Part shown: positions 55,131 to 64,000 of the stretch, in pieces
Layout of the letters: each line of letters starts with the position of its first letter
Numbering within the stretch: the first letter of the stretch is position 1
Assembly: GCA_047974375.1 (NCBI GenBank)
Contig: JBKECF010000006.1
Span: 1 to 64,000 of the forward strand
From: JBKECF01 sp047974375
GTDB lineage: Bacteria > Bacillota > Clostridia > Lachnospirales > CAMZNU01
Length of the DNA: 64,000 nucleotides
Direction of reading: 5' to 3'
Notes under the pieces: model-generated
The model's input: only the letters and a program-made list of their open reading frames with translations
Told to the model about the DNA's origin: nothing
The model's database searches: none
Translations under genes and position numbers: made by a program

Positions 55131-55340
55131 TTGGTAAGTGAAAAAATAAAAATTTTATTAATAAAGAGAAAAATGACAAAAGTAGAACTTGCCCGTAAGA
55201 TTGAAACTTCTCCACAAAATTTTAGTAATAAATTAAGTAGAGATAATTTTACAGAAAAAGAGTTGAAAGCTATATCAAATGTATTAGGTAGCAAACTAGA
55301 TATAACCTTTACTATGGAAGAAACAGGTGAAGAACTATGA
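55131..55340 (+). CDS. Small XRE-type HTH protein (possible controller)
   Basis: 69 aa, TTG start after GAGGTG. A single helix-turn-helix (LIKRKMTKVELARKIETSPQ, NFSNKLSRDNFTEKELKAIS) fills the protein. Overlapping the methyltransferase by four bases, it is placed like the C-proteins that delay restriction expression; however this HTH subtype is also common outside R-M systems. Confidence 0.75.
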   Translation: MVSEKIKILLIKRKMTKVELARKIETSPQNFSNKLSRDNFTEKELKAISNVLGSKLDITFTMEETGEEL

Positions 55341-56227
55341 GTGTAAGACCTTTCATTAAGTGGGCTGGCGGCAAAAGTCAACTCTTACCCGAGATACGAA
55401 ACAACTATCCGGACCAACTAGGAAAAACAATAACTAAGTATTGTGAACCATTTATTGGTGGTGGTGCTGTGTTTTTTGACATTGTTTCAAATTATAGCAT
55501 TAAAGAAATTTTAATTAATGATATTAATTCTGAACTTATAAATACATATACACAAATTAAAATAAACTTAAAATATTTAGTTATGGAACTTAGTTTAATA
55601 CAAAATGAATATTGGTTACTGGAAACTGAATCACGAAAAGAATTTTATTACGAAAAACGTGAGCGATTTAATTATCTAAAAATTAATGGTAGTGAAACTG
55701 TTAATGTAGAAAAAGCTGTTTTATTTATATTTTTAAATAAAACATGCTTTAACGGGCTGTTTAGAGTTAACAAAAAAGGATTGTTTAATGTCCCTATTGG
55801 TTCGTATAAAAAACCACTTATATGCGATATTGATAATCTTAAACTTATAAATGAGCTTTTGAAAAAGGTGACTATTAAGTGTGGAGATTATAAAGATTGT
55901 ATTGATTTTATTGATGAAAACACATTTGTATATATAGATCCACCCTATCGTCCATTAACGGAGACTGCAAGTTTTAATTCGTATTCTGAAACAGATTTTA
56001 ATGATAAAGAGCAAATAGAACTTGGTAAGTTTGTAGATATGATAACTTTAAAAAATGCAAAAGTTGTGCTTAGTAATTCTGATCCCAAAAATATTAAAGA
56101 AACGGATACATTTTTTGATGACCTTTATAGCCAATATAAAATTGAAAGAGTTTCTGCAAAACGTATGATAAATTCACAAGCTGGTGGTAGAGGCAATATA
56201 AGCGAACTATTAATATCAAATTATTGA
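55337..56227 (+). CDS. D12-class N6-adenine DNA methyltransferase (Dam/DpnM type)
   Basis: 296 aa. SAM motif FIKWAGGKSQLLPEI, catalytic VYIDPPYRPL (DPPY) and FNSYSETDFNDKEQIEL. Methylates adenine, presumably in GATC given the DpnII-family nuclease next door. Complete length for the family; overlaps the HTH gene. Confidence 0.92.
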   Translation: MSVRPFIKWAGGKSQLLPEIRNNYPDQLGKTITKYCEPFIGGGAVFFDIVSNYSIKEILINDINSELINTYTQIKINLKYLVMELSLIQNEYWLLETESRKEFYYEKRERFNYLKINGSETVNVEKAVLFIFLNKTCFNGLFRVNKKGLFNVPIGSYKKPLICDIDNLKLINELLKKVTIKCGDYKDCIDFIDENTFVYIDPPYRPLTETASFNSYSETDFNDKEQIELGKFVDMITLKNAKVVLSNSDPKNIKETDTFFDDLYSQYKIERVSAKRMINSQAGGRGNISELLISNY

Positions 56228-56245
56228 GCCGAAAAGGAGATCATT

Positions 56246-57154
56246 ATGAAATTTATTGAAAAATACAAATCTATGGGTATTCTTTCTGAAAACGCTGCTC
56301 TTGAATATTTATTATCAACTCCAAAAGATACAATTAGAACCTATGATTTTTTTGTAGCATGGGATAAAGTTCTTGGAAATGTATCTAAAGTTGAAGTTGT
56401 ACTTAATATTCTAAATACCTTAATTGGCAAAGATGATATTGCCAATAAACTAAAACAACTTATTAAAGAATATCCAGAGGTTGTTCCAGTGCTCCCTTTA
56501 TTAATAGCTGTTCGAGGTAAAAGTATAAAGGTTGCTGACTTAGGTGGCGATATTGAATATTCTTTTACTAAACAGAGAATTTATGCAGATGAAGAAATTG
56601 ATAAAATTGTTTTCTTTGCTAAAAAGAGCGGATTACTTAAGGTTATAGCTGATAAAAGTATTAAAAATTTAGTAGATTACACTATTGGTGTTGAAGTTGG
56701 ACTTGATACTAATGCTCGCAAAAATCGCAGTGGTACTGCTATGGAGAATTTAACAGAAGTTTATGTAAAAGCTATATGCGAAAAACATAATTTCAGATAC
56801 ATAGCGCAGGCTACTGCAAGCAAAATTAAAGAAGATTTTGGCAAGGAAGTTAGTACAGATAAAGCAAATAGAGCTTTTGATTTTGCTATAGATACTGGGA
56901 AAATGTTATACCTTTTAGAAGTAAACTACTATGCTAGCGGTGGTTCTAAGTTAAAGTCAGTTGCTGGAGAGTTTAGCACATTGTTTAGCCTCGTTAAAAA
57001 CGATATTACAGGTTTTATTTGGGTTACAGATGGTGAAGGTTGGCAAACAGCAAAACGCTCCCTATCTGAAACTTTTAATGTTACGGATTATGTTATGAAT
57101 ATTAATATGATTGAACAAGGGTTACTTGAGGAAATTGTAACTAAAGGATTATGA
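56246..57154 (+). CDS. DpnII-family type II restriction endonuclease (GATC)
   Basis: 302 aa. The N-terminal FIEKYKSMGILSENAALEY, TYDFFVAWDKVLGNVSKVE and the catalytic-region FDFAIDTGKMLYLLEVNYYA with GGSKLKSVAGEF match DpnII/MboI enzymes, which cut unmethylated GATC. AAAGGAGAT precedes the ATG 18 bases after the methyltransferase stop. Full length, so the pair looks functional. Confidence 0.9.
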   Translation: MKFIEKYKSMGILSENAALEYLLSTPKDTIRTYDFFVAWDKVLGNVSKVEVVLNILNTLIGKDDIANKLKQLIKEYPEVVPVLPLLIAVRGKSIKVADLGGDIEYSFTKQRIYADEEIDKIVFFAKKSGLLKVIADKSIKNLVDYTIGVEVGLDTNARKNRSGTAMENLTEVYVKAICEKHNFRYIAQATASKIKEDFGKEVSTDKANRAFDFAIDTGKMLYLLEVNYYASGGSKLKSVAGEFSTLFSLVKNDITGFIWVTDGEGWQTAKRSLSETFNVTDYVMNINMIEQGLLEEIVTKGL

Positions 57155-57156
57155 AT

Positions 57157-57522
57157 ATGCAAATTAGTAGTTTATTAAAATAGAAGAAATTAAAATCCTA
57201 CAACAAGAATTTTGTGAAGACTTTGATATAGGATATGTATTTGAAAGAATTTTTCAAAGAAGATCTAATAAAAATGGAATTGATGAAGTTGAAGTAATGC
57301 AACTCTCTAACGCTCCATATAACCCAGAAGCCTTTATAAATGATACAAAAATTTATTTTTAGTATTATTAAAGGTGGAAATTATTTCTGAGGTGTTACTG
57401 AAACGATGAGAACTTTCAATTTATTATCAAATGATGGCGTTAGGTACTCTAAACAAAGTAAATGGTTATATGATGTTGAAGATAAAATAATACATATAAA
57501 CCTAGAGGATGAAAATGACTAA
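57157..57522 (+). pseudogene. Broken second restriction endonuclease (probable)
   Basis: ATG 57157 opens only eight codons before TAG. The frame resumes at 57180 (IEEIKILQQEFCEDFDIGYV, ending TAG 57360) and then in another frame after a TGA (GVTETMRTFNLLSNDGVRYS, then WLYDVEDKIIHINLEDEND), overlapping the next methyltransferase start by 8 bases, as R-M partners often do. At least one frameshift and two stops make it inactive. It resembles MjaI-type nucleases in context, but the family is not certain. Confidence 0.6.
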
Positions 57523-58261
57523 AAAAATCAAAAAATGGGAACCAGATAATTTTGAATTAGAGATGACAACGCATTGGACTTTTCCTAAACGTGGGAATTG
57601 GGCAACGCATGATGCCAAGTGGCGTGGTAACTGGTCCCCTTACATACCTAGAAACTTGATACTTCGATACTCTAATGAAGGTGATTTAGTGTTGGATCAA
57701 TTTGCTGGTGGTGGGACAACTTTAGTTGAAGCTAAATTGTTAAATAGAAATATCATTGGTGTTGATGTAAATGATGTTGCTTTAACACGATGTAAAGAAA
57801 AGACGGATTTTGAATGGGAAAATGGCGGTAAGGTATATTTACATAGAGGCGATGCTAGAAATTTACACTTTATACCTGATGACGGCATAGACTTTGTTTG
57901 TACTCACCCGCCTTATGCAAATATTATTAGTTATAGCGAAAATATTCCAGAAGATTTATCACTTCTGAAAATACCACAATTTTTAGAAGAAATAAAACTC
58001 GTTGCAAAGGAAAGCTACAGAGTTTTAAAAAATGATAAGTTTTGTGCTATTCTTATGGGGGATACAAGAATTAAAGGGCATGTTCAACCTATGAGCTTTG
58101 AAGTAATGAAAATATTTGAAGCCGAAGGTTTTAAATTAAAAGAAATTATAATAAAAGAGCAACACAACTGTAGAGCAACTGGCTACTGGAAAACAAATAG
58201 TGTAAAGTATAATTTTTTGTTATTGGCACATGAGTATCTGTTTGTATTTAAAAAAGGGTAA
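57515..58261 (+). CDS. DNA methyltransferase, N4/N6 type (orphaned partner)
   Basis: 248 aa. SAM-binding LVLDQFAGGGTTLVEAKLLN and IIGVDVND, catalytic VCTHPPYANIISYS (PPY motif preceded by TH), closest to cytosine-N4 or TRM11-like DNA methylases. Start ATG 57515 has AGAGG six bases upstream; ATG 57509 is also in frame. The gene is intact whereas its apparent nuclease is broken. Confidence 0.8.
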   Translation: MTKKIKKWEPDNFELEMTTHWTFPKRGNWATHDAKWRGNWSPYIPRNLILRYSNEGDLVLDQFAGGGTTLVEAKLLNRNIIGVDVNDVALTRCKEKTDFEWENGGKVYLHRGDARNLHFIPDDGIDFVCTHPPYANIISYSENIPEDLSLLKIPQFLEEIKLVAKESYRVLKNDKFCAILMGDTRIKGHVQPMSFEVMKIFEAEGFKLKEIIIKEQHNCRATGYWKTNSVKYNFLLLAHEYLFVFKKG

Positions 58262-58395
58262 TTATTATAAGTTTACAAAAGCGAAAAATTGCTTATTTCA
58301 TCACTCTTAAAGATTTTTTTGAACTTATTAAATGATGGTGAAAGAATTATAAATGATGAAACTTTTGTGGAAAAAAGGTTCTAGGAAGAGGGAAA

Positions 58396-58971
58396 ATGAT
58401 AAACTTTATTAAAGGCAAAATATATAGTATTGGTACTGACTATATAATTATAGAAAATAATAATATGGGGTTTAAAGTAGGAATGTCATCAAAACATATT
58501 AACATGATAAATATAAATGAAGAAAAGCAAATTTTTACACATATGAATGTAAGAGAAGATGATACATCTTTGTTCGGATTTCTAACTTTTGAAGAGCTAA
58601 ATATGTTTAAATTATTAATATCTGTATCTGGTATTGGGCCAAAAGTAGCTTTAGGTATGTTAGATAGATTTACACCGGATAAAATAATGATAGGTATAGT
58701 AGGTGATGATTTTAATTTACTATCTGAGGCTAAAGGCGTGGGTAAGAAAACAGCTCAGAGGATTATATTGGATTTAAAAGATAAAATAAAAGGTAACAAA
58801 GTAGAGGAAAGTGGTACATTAGACTTTTTAGACAACAGTCAAGACGCAATAGATGCATTAATAGCATTGGGTTATTCCAAAAAAGATAGCGAGCATGTAA
58901 TAGAGAAAGTTGTAAAAAAAGATATGTCTATAGAAGATATTATAAAACTAGCGTTAAAAGAATTTTTATAG
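58396..58971 (+). CDS. ruvA: Holliday junction DNA helicase subunit RuvA
   Basis: 191 aa. OB fold (MINFIKGKIYSIGTDYIIIE), HhH motifs (ISVSGIGPKVALGML, AKGVGKKTAQRIILDLKDK) and a C-terminal RuvB-binding domain (DAIDALIALGYSKKDS). AAGAGGG precedes the ATG. Nine bases before ruvB. Confidence 0.95.
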   Translation: MINFIKGKIYSIGTDYIIIENNNMGFKVGMSSKHINMININEEKQIFTHMNVREDDTSLFGFLTFEELNMFKLLISVSGIGPKVALGMLDRFTPDKIMIGIVGDDFNLLSEAKGVGKKTAQRIILDLKDKIKGNKVEESGTLDFLDNSQDAIDALIALGYSKKDSEHVIEKVVKKDMSIEDIIKLALKEFL

Positions 58972-58980
58972 GATAGCGAT

Positions 58981-59991
58981 ATGGTAAATAGAATAGTAAC
59001 ATCAGTGGAAACTGAGGAAGATGTAAAAGATAACTTAAGGCCTAGCAATTTCGATAATTATATTGGTCAGGAAAAAGTTAAAGAAAGTATGAAGATATTT
59101 ATAGAGGCGGCTAAGAATAGGAATGAACCTTTAGATCATGTACTTTTATATGGTCCGCCTGGCTTAGGTAAGACAACCCTTTCTAATATACTAGCCCAAG
59201 AAATGAATGCAAATATTAAAACAACTTCCGGACCAGCTATAGAAAAATCTGGAGATATGGCTGCTATTTTAAATGAATTACAAGAAGGGGACATACTATT
59301 TATTGATGAAATTCATAGATTAAATAGAACAATAGAGGAAGTGTTGTATAGTGCCATGGAAGACTTTGCACTGGATATAGTAATAGGCAAAGGACCTGGG
59401 GCTAAAAGTATACGCCTTTCATTGCCAAAGTTCACCTTAGTGGGTGCGACTACACGAGCGGGATTATTAACAGCACCATTACGAGATAGGTTCGGTGTGA
59501 TACATAGGCTAGAAATGTATAATGAACAAGAATTGAAGGCCATAATTGAACGTTCTAGTGGGGTGCTTGGCATAAAAATTACAGATAGAGGAGCCTTAGA
59601 AATAGCGAAAAGGTCTAGAGGAACACCTCGTATAGCAAACAGACTTTTAAAGAGAGTCCGAGATTTTGCAGAAGTTAAGTTTGACGGGGAAATTACCAAT
59701 GAGGTATCGGAGTACGCCTTAAATGCATTGGAAATTGACCCCTTGGGCTTAGATGTAACAGATAAAAATGTATTAGAAACTATGATTTATAAATTTGATG
59801 GTGGACCAGTAGGATTGGATACGTTGGCTGTTTCCATAGGGGAAGAATCGGAAACGATAGAAGATGTATATGAACCTTATTTAATACAACTTGGTTTTAT
59901 AAAAAGAACTCCACGAGGAAGGGTGGTTACTGCTCTTTGTTATAAACATTTTGGTTTAGAGCCAAAAGGCGAACAAATGACATTTATTTAA
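58981..59991 (+). CDS. ruvB: Holliday junction branch migration ATPase RuvB
   Basis: 336 aa. LRPSNFDNYIGQEKVKESM, Walker A YGPPGLGKTTLSN, Walker B FIDEIHRLNR, sensor GATTRAGLLTAPLRDRFG and winged helix GFIKRTPRGRVVT. Drives branch migration with RuvA. Confidence 0.97.
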   Translation: MVNRIVTSVETEEDVKDNLRPSNFDNYIGQEKVKESMKIFIEAAKNRNEPLDHVLLYGPPGLGKTTLSNILAQEMNANIKTTSGPAIEKSGDMAAILNELQEGDILFIDEIHRLNRTIEEVLYSAMEDFALDIVIGKGPGAKSIRLSLPKFTLVGATTRAGLLTAPLRDRFGVIHRLEMYNEQELKAIIERSSGVLGIKITDRGALEIAKRSRGTPRIANRLLKRVRDFAEVKFDGEITNEVSEYALNALEIDPLGLDVTDKNVLETMIYKFDGGPVGLDTLAVSIGEESETIEDVYEPYLIQLGFIKRTPRGRVVTALCYKHFGLEPKGEQMTFI

Positions 59992-59996
59992 GGTGT

Positions 59997-60029
59997 AAAA
60001 AAGAGGGCTGTGAACAGCCCCCTTTTTTT
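59997..60029 (+). terminator. Terminator after ruvB
   Basis: GGGCTGT / ACAGCCC (60005-60020) with flanking A- and T-runs, six bases after the stop. Confidence 0.88.
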
Positions 60030-60155
60030 ATTTTATAGTCATACTAGTTAATTTGTAGTACATAGTTTATAAAAAGAACTAATAATATATTTTGTTTAAT
60101 TGATTGTGGTTATGGGTTTTAGAGGGGTCAAATCACTGCAAATGGCAAGTTTTTC

Positions 60156-60188
60156 TATTGGTAATATTTTTTATTTCAAGACAACCCC
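60156..60188 (-). repeat. Solo end of the MITE-like repeat
   Basis: Read on the minus strand, GGGGTTGTCTTGAAATAAAA then AATATTACCAAT closely matches the left end of the element at 53638. It abuts the end of the broken lipoprotein gene. No matching second terminus is evident nearby. Confidence 0.5.
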
Positions 60189-60194
60189 TTGTAT

Positions 60195-60993
60195 TTACCA
60201 TATAATGCCTGCAGCCCAAATTGGATAGATATAAATTCCTTTTAAGTTATTTTTAGCAGCTAGTTCTTCAAACTCTGATTCATATTCTTTTTGTAATTCA
60301 GTAGAAATATTTTTTGTATCATCAGTAATTTTAATATATCGAGAAGTTAGCCCACCTAAATTATAAATTCCTTTATAATCATTTCCTAATATAATGCTTA
60401 TGTTGTCATCTCGATTTTGCAAAAGGAAATCTTCTTTTATAAAATTCCTGCCTTCAGATATTTTATCCTCGTAGCGTGTTGCTGTATTTTTACAGATAGC
60501 AGCTGATTCTAAGGCAGTAAATAAGTATTCTTCTCCCGTATGGTTTTTAGAAGGGATATTAATGGCGTCATTTCCTCGTTCTATAAAACCATCAACGAAT
60601 TTAATATCACCTTTATATTCACCTTTATAGCTTAGCCAGTTTAATCCTATGCTGTAGTATTCATAATTATTATTTAAATCTGTATACATATTTTTAATAT
60701 CTTTGAAAGGTGGGGTTTTATCATTTGGCAATTTTTCGAAGGCGAATACTGTTTTGTAGTAAATTTCGGCGGATGAATCTTCAAGTCTTTTTAAATGTTA
60801 TTTATAATCTTCATCTAATTCCGAGGTTTCGCTTGTGTTTTTTTGTATTACTTGATACAACTTTTTCAGTAATTTCATTTGAATTTTTATTTGTAGTTTT
60901 CTCTATGACTTCAGGGGCAGAAGAGCATGATGTAATAAATGCTAAAGTTGCTATTAAAATAAATCTATAAATATATCTTATATAATATTTCAT
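60195..60993 (-). pseudogene. Broken lipoprotein gene
   Basis: The N-terminal piece (60993-60811) has a signal peptide and lipobox (IATLAFITSCSSAPE). The C-terminal 178 residues (60731-60195) end GIYIYPIWAAGIIW. Between them the reading frame shifts near an A-run (about 60840) and meets an in-frame TAA (60798-60800). Reassembled it would be a ~265-aa secreted lipoprotein of unknown family. Two lesions make it a pseudogene unless sequencing errors are involved. Confidence 0.75.
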
Positions 60994-61303
60994 AATACTA
61001 CCTTTCTTCTATTGTTAATTATGTAATATGATTTTTTTGATTACTTCTTATTTATTCAAAATCATAAAAGATGATGGGGACATTACTTGAATGAGTGCTA
61101 GTACTTAAAGGTGAAGTTGCATAACCGCAGCGATTAGAACATAGCGTTTAAAAAATAAATATAATTCATTTTTAAGTAAGGTTGCTTTAAATAATGCAAT
61201 TGTGTGGTTATTTGTACTTTAAATATCCTATAAAAAGTGTATAAATTTGTTACTAAATAAGTTGTATCTGAAATATGTTTAATAAAGATTAAAGGAGTGA
61301 AAC

Positions 61304-62284
61304 ATGAAATTCGGAAAAATCTTAAAAAACTATAGAGATTACATGAAGCTAACTCAGAAACAAGTAAGCGAGCTTTGCCATATATCTAGAAATCATATTA
61401 TGAACATAGAAAAGGACTATAATAGTGTGTCATTAGAAATAATGGTAGCTATTTACGAGAGTCTAAACCTTAATTTAATTAGTACCTACATGGGTTTTTA
61501 TGATTTTAAAAATTTTAAAGAATTTAAATTATATAAGGAATTAAGAGTTTAAATAAAAAATAAATAATATAAGAAAATTGAAAATTATATTGAGTTAATA
61601 GATAATAGTTATTCCTTAAAAATACAGAAAACCAAGTTATATTGCGAAGCTTTGGTTTACAAATATTTATATGATAATAATAAAAAGGCAATTTTAAAAT
61701 GTAGAGAATGTATACAATTAATCAATAAAAAATTTAATTTATTTAATGTAAGTACTTATAGTTTAAAGGAAGAGGAACTATCTTGTGTCAACATAATAGG
61801 TACTATATTGTGTTGTAATAGTTATACAAAAGAAAGTAACATTGTTTTTAATAATTTGATTAATAAATTAGAATTCACATATTTTAATGACAATTTTCAT
61901 TTTTTAAAGGAGAAAGAGTTTGTTATAAGAATTTATTTATCTGTGTTGAATAACTTAGCTAATAGTTATTATGAAATGGGTGAGGAGTATTTAGATGAAA
62001 CAATTGAATTAATTAGAAAAGGTATAAATATATCAAGAAAATATACAACATATTATAGATTAGCAAATTTTTATGAATTAAAATTCAAGGTTGAATATAG
62101 AAGGAAAAATATATACGAGTCAAAAAAACTTTATAATCAACTCCTTATTCTTTATGGTATGGTGGGATTGGAGAAATTCAAAGAAAGAATTGTTTCTAAG
62201 GTAGAAAAAGACTATATTATTAAAAAAAGGTTGGTAGTAAATGATATTAAACCATTTACTACCAACCTTCAACTAAATATTTAA
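61304..62284 (+). pseudogene. HTH-TPR type regulator interrupted by two in-frame stops
   Basis: An 82-aa XRE HTH protein (61304-61552; LTQKQVSELCHISRNHIMNI) ends at TAA 61550; a second TAA is at 61565. The same frame then continues without interruption to 62284 with helical, TPR-like sequence (KIENYIELIDNSYS, YLDETIELIRKGINISRKY). It therefore looks like one ~326-residue RNPP/Rgg-like regulator split by two stops. The last 19 codons run through the tRNA terminator. AAAGGAG precedes the ATG. Between 60994 and 61303 I see only AT-rich sequence. The HTH half alone could still be expressed. Confidence 0.7.
62227..62269 (-). terminator. Terminator of the tRNA pair, overlapping coding sequence
   Basis: AAGGTTGGTAGTAAATG (62227-62243) and CATTTACTACCAACCTT (62253-62269) form a perfect 17-bp stem with a 9-base loop. 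On the minus strand it runs into T7. It ends the tRNA transcript and overlaps the end of the convergent regulator frame. Confidence 0.92.
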
Positions 62285-62295
62285 AAAAAAGAGAA

Positions 62296-62368
62296 TGAAC
62301 CACCCGGGGCTCGAACCCGGGACACCCAGATTAAAAGTCTGATGCTCTACCAACTGAGCTAGTGATCC
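62296..62368 (-). tRNA. tRNA-Lys (TTT)
   Basis: 73 bases. Acceptor GGATCAC / GTGGTTC with discriminator A, D-arm TAGCTCAGTTGGTAGAGC, anticodon loop CTTTTAA (anticodon TTT), T-arm with GGTTCGAGC. CCA is not encoded. Confidence 0.97.
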
Positions 62369-62371
62369 ATA

Positions 62372-62444
<73 letters not shown>

Positions 62445-62766
62445 TTGTTTAGCAACAAAAAATATTATATAAAATTTTTTTATACTTGTCAATAGTTTTT
62501 TTGGATTTTTTTGAATTTTTGTAAATTAGAATTTTAACTATCCTTAAAACCGAATTATTTTTACTAGTGTAATTATTTATTTCCATTATTAAAACTGAAA
62601 TAATTTCTAAAAAAAATATTCTTAATAGCATAATTAAATTAGCTTTACATATGTTTTATAAATATTTTTAAAAATTATGCAAAAACACTTCAAATTTCAT
62701 ATTAAAAATGATAGAATATTTATGAAATATACATAAAACGAAAATAAAGTGTTATTACTATATCAC

Positions 62767-62796
62767 TTGACATTTTATTATGTTTATAACTACAGT
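62767..62796 (+). promoter_or_regulatory. Promoter for the 5'-nucleotidase-family gene
   Basis: TTGACA (62767-62772), 18 bases, TACAGT (62791-62796). The rest of 62445-62816 is AT-rich with no clear gene. Confidence 0.55.
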
Positions 62797-62816
62797 ATAA
62801 AGATAGGAGAGATTTT

Positions 62817-64000
62817 ATGAAAAAAGCTACAAAACTAAGTAGAGTGTGTATGGCTGTGGCACTAGCTGCTACAACTACATTTGCTGCTTTTACATCACTA
62901 GCATTTGCTGACGAAACAACGTCTAAGGAAAATGCAGAAGGAAGTAAAACAATAACTATACTAGGAACATCGGACCTTCACAGCGGAATATGGGGATATT
63001 CCTACGAGGACAACGAAGAAACAACCAACAATGGTATGGCTCGTCTATATACTTATATAAAACAAACTCGTGAGGAAAATCCAAATACATTTTTAATAGA
63101 TGCAGGTGATGACATTCAAGGCAGTATAATGACGGATGATATTTATAACAAAACTCCTGAGCTGGAGCACCCAGTTATCTCTGCTATGAATTACATGGGT
63201 TATGATTCAATGGCTCTTGGAAATCATGAATTCAATTGGGGAATTCCTACAATGAAAAAGATTTTATCTCAAGCGGAGTTTCCTGTACTTGCTGCAAATG
63301 TAAAAGATGAAGATGGTAATTTAGTTACAGGTAAAGGATGGACAATAGTAGAACGTGGCGGAGTTAAAGTTGCAATTATAGGAACAGTTACGCCAGATGT
63401 TCCTATTTGGGATGGTGGAAAAGAAGGAATTGATGAGGCTACTTATGAGGCTGGTAACACAGCAGTAAAGGCAGCTATTAAAGAAATAAGGGATAAAGCT
63501 GACATAATAGTAGTTTCCACTCACATGGGTATGTATGCTGAGTTTGATGAAGAAAATGGTTCTGATTCGGCACAAAAAATACTAGATGACAATCCTGAGA
63601 TAGATGTGCTTCATGTTGCTCACAATCATGTTGTAGTGCAAGAAAAACAAGGGGACACTGTAATTGGTGGTGTGCGTAACTTAGGTAGGGACATAGCACG
63701 TTTCGACTTAACTTTAGATGAAAATAATAATATAATAGACAGCACAATAAATGTTGTAGACATGACTGATGTTGAACCAAGTGAAGAAATTCGCTCTATG
63801 GACATAGTAAAAGAGGCACACCAAAAGACAATAGAATTTATAAATGGTGGCGGAGCTGAAGGCGAAGAAGAAGGTGGAGCTGTTTTAGGTTCAACAACTG
63901 ATAAATTCCAACCAGTAGATGAAATTACAGGAATACCATCTGGACGTCTAATGGATACGGCTGTTACAGACCTTATTAATAAAATTCAATTAGAAAATTC
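62817..64000 (+). CDS. Secreted 5'-nucleotidase/UshA-family metallophosphatase (partial)
   Basis: ATG 62817 after ATAGGAGAG; the frame is open to the window edge (~394 residues). Signal peptide about 1-31 (ends AFADE). Calcineurin-like metal motifs: ILGTSDLHSGIWG, DAGDDIQGS, MALGNHEFNWG, VVSTHMGM and VAHNHVV. The start of the C-terminal nucleotide-binding domain (IPSGRLMDTAVTDLI) is present. Such enzymes hydrolyse extracellular nucleotides or cyclic phosphodiesters for scavenging. An acidic Gly/Glu stretch near 345 is a linker. Confidence 0.9.
   Translation, partial: MKKATKLSRVCMAVALAATTTFAAFTSLAFADETTSKENAEGSKTITILGTSDLHSGIWGYSYEDNEETTNNGMARLYTYIKQTREENPNTFLIDAGDDIQGSIMTDDIYNKTPELEHPVISAMNYMGYDSMALGNHEFNWGIPTMKKILSQAEFPVLAANVKDEDGNLVTGKGWTIVERGGVKVAIIGTVTPDVPIWDGGKEGIDEATYEAGNTAVKAAIKEIRDKADIIVVSTHMGMYAEFDEENGSDSAQKILDDNPEIDVLHVAHNHVVVQEKQGDTVIGGVRNLGRDIARFDLTLDENNNIIDSTINVVDMTDVEPSEEIRSMDIVKEAHQKTIEFINGGGAEGEEEGGAVLGSTTDKFQPVDEITGIPSGRLMDTAVTDLINKIQLEN

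Noticed and set aside
60005..60188. The ruvB terminator's GGGCTGT was considered as the second terminus of the repeat end at 60177.
   Set aside because: The GGGCTGT here continues as GAACAGCCC, a self-contained hairpin, and lacks the TCTTG that follows in the true repeat terminus.
62449..62631. A 60-codon minus-strand frame beside the tRNAs.
   Set aside because: Lys/Asn/Ile-only translation typical of AT-rich spacer, with no ribosome-binding site, lying in the tRNA upstream region.

Overview
The window is AT-rich (about 30% GC) DNA from a motile, Gram-positive, Clostridia-like (Firmicutes) bacterium. Supporting signs are strong GGAGG ribosome-binding sites, frequent TTG/GTG starts, a T-box riboswitch, sortase and CAP-domain surface proteins, GatCAB-type tRNA amidation, and a clostridial-order flagellar operon using fliY (not fliN), flbD and a motA-motB pair. 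Assignment to Lachnospirales or a relative is inference from gene content only.

Layout. Bases 1-5.9 kb are the tail of a mobile (conjugative-type) element: a DUF3991/Toprim primase-like protein, secreted or membrane proteins, a class B-like sortase and a CAP-domain protein. Five copies of a GTGTCCAAGTTGGACAC-type palindrome punctuate it. From 5.9 to 7.6 kb lies a gene graveyard: a frameshifted secreted protein, a transposase scrap, a radical SAM/SPASM peptide maturase with several disruptions and an ABC-transporter scrap, which looks like a decayed RiPP locus. From 7.7 to 12.4 kb are a C_GCAxxG_C_C protein, ThiW, a zinc phospholipase C-like protein and a poly-HAMP chemoreceptor. From 12.4 to 18.7 kb is an indirect-aminoacylation operon: a T-box whose specifier loop reads GGAACG (overlapping GAA and AAC codons) precedes an AspRS-GatC fusion, then gatA and gatB, followed by rdgB and a CYTH protein. 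A GC-rich folded RNA follows at 18.69-18.84 kb. From 19 to 25.2 kb are MATE, miaA, a methionine gamma-lyase-like protein and an M16C peptidase.

The core, 25.3-45.2 kb, is a single-strand flagellar operon from flgB to flhB, closed by a strong terminator; flhA and flhF do not follow. Two hook proteins look unusual: FlgD carries four tandem C-terminal modules and FlgE carries a dockerin/EF-hand-like calcium loop. Downstream (45.2-54.9 kb) come a PatB-type C-S lyase, glycogen phosphorylase, a copper locus (copA, two-component system, His-rich secreted protein), a MITE-like repeat and ogt.

From 55 to 58.3 kb is a defence island: an intact GATC-type DpnII restriction-modification system plus a second system whose nuclease is decayed while its methyltransferase is intact. 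ruvAB, a broken lipoprotein gene, an HTH-TPR regulator interrupted by two in-frame stops, tRNA-Phe and tRNA-Lys, and the start of a secreted 5'-nucleotidase-family protein complete the window. The features most worth follow-up are the AspRS-GatC fusion with its putative two-codon T-box, the 18.7 kb RNA, the mobile-element palindromes and the modified hook proteins.
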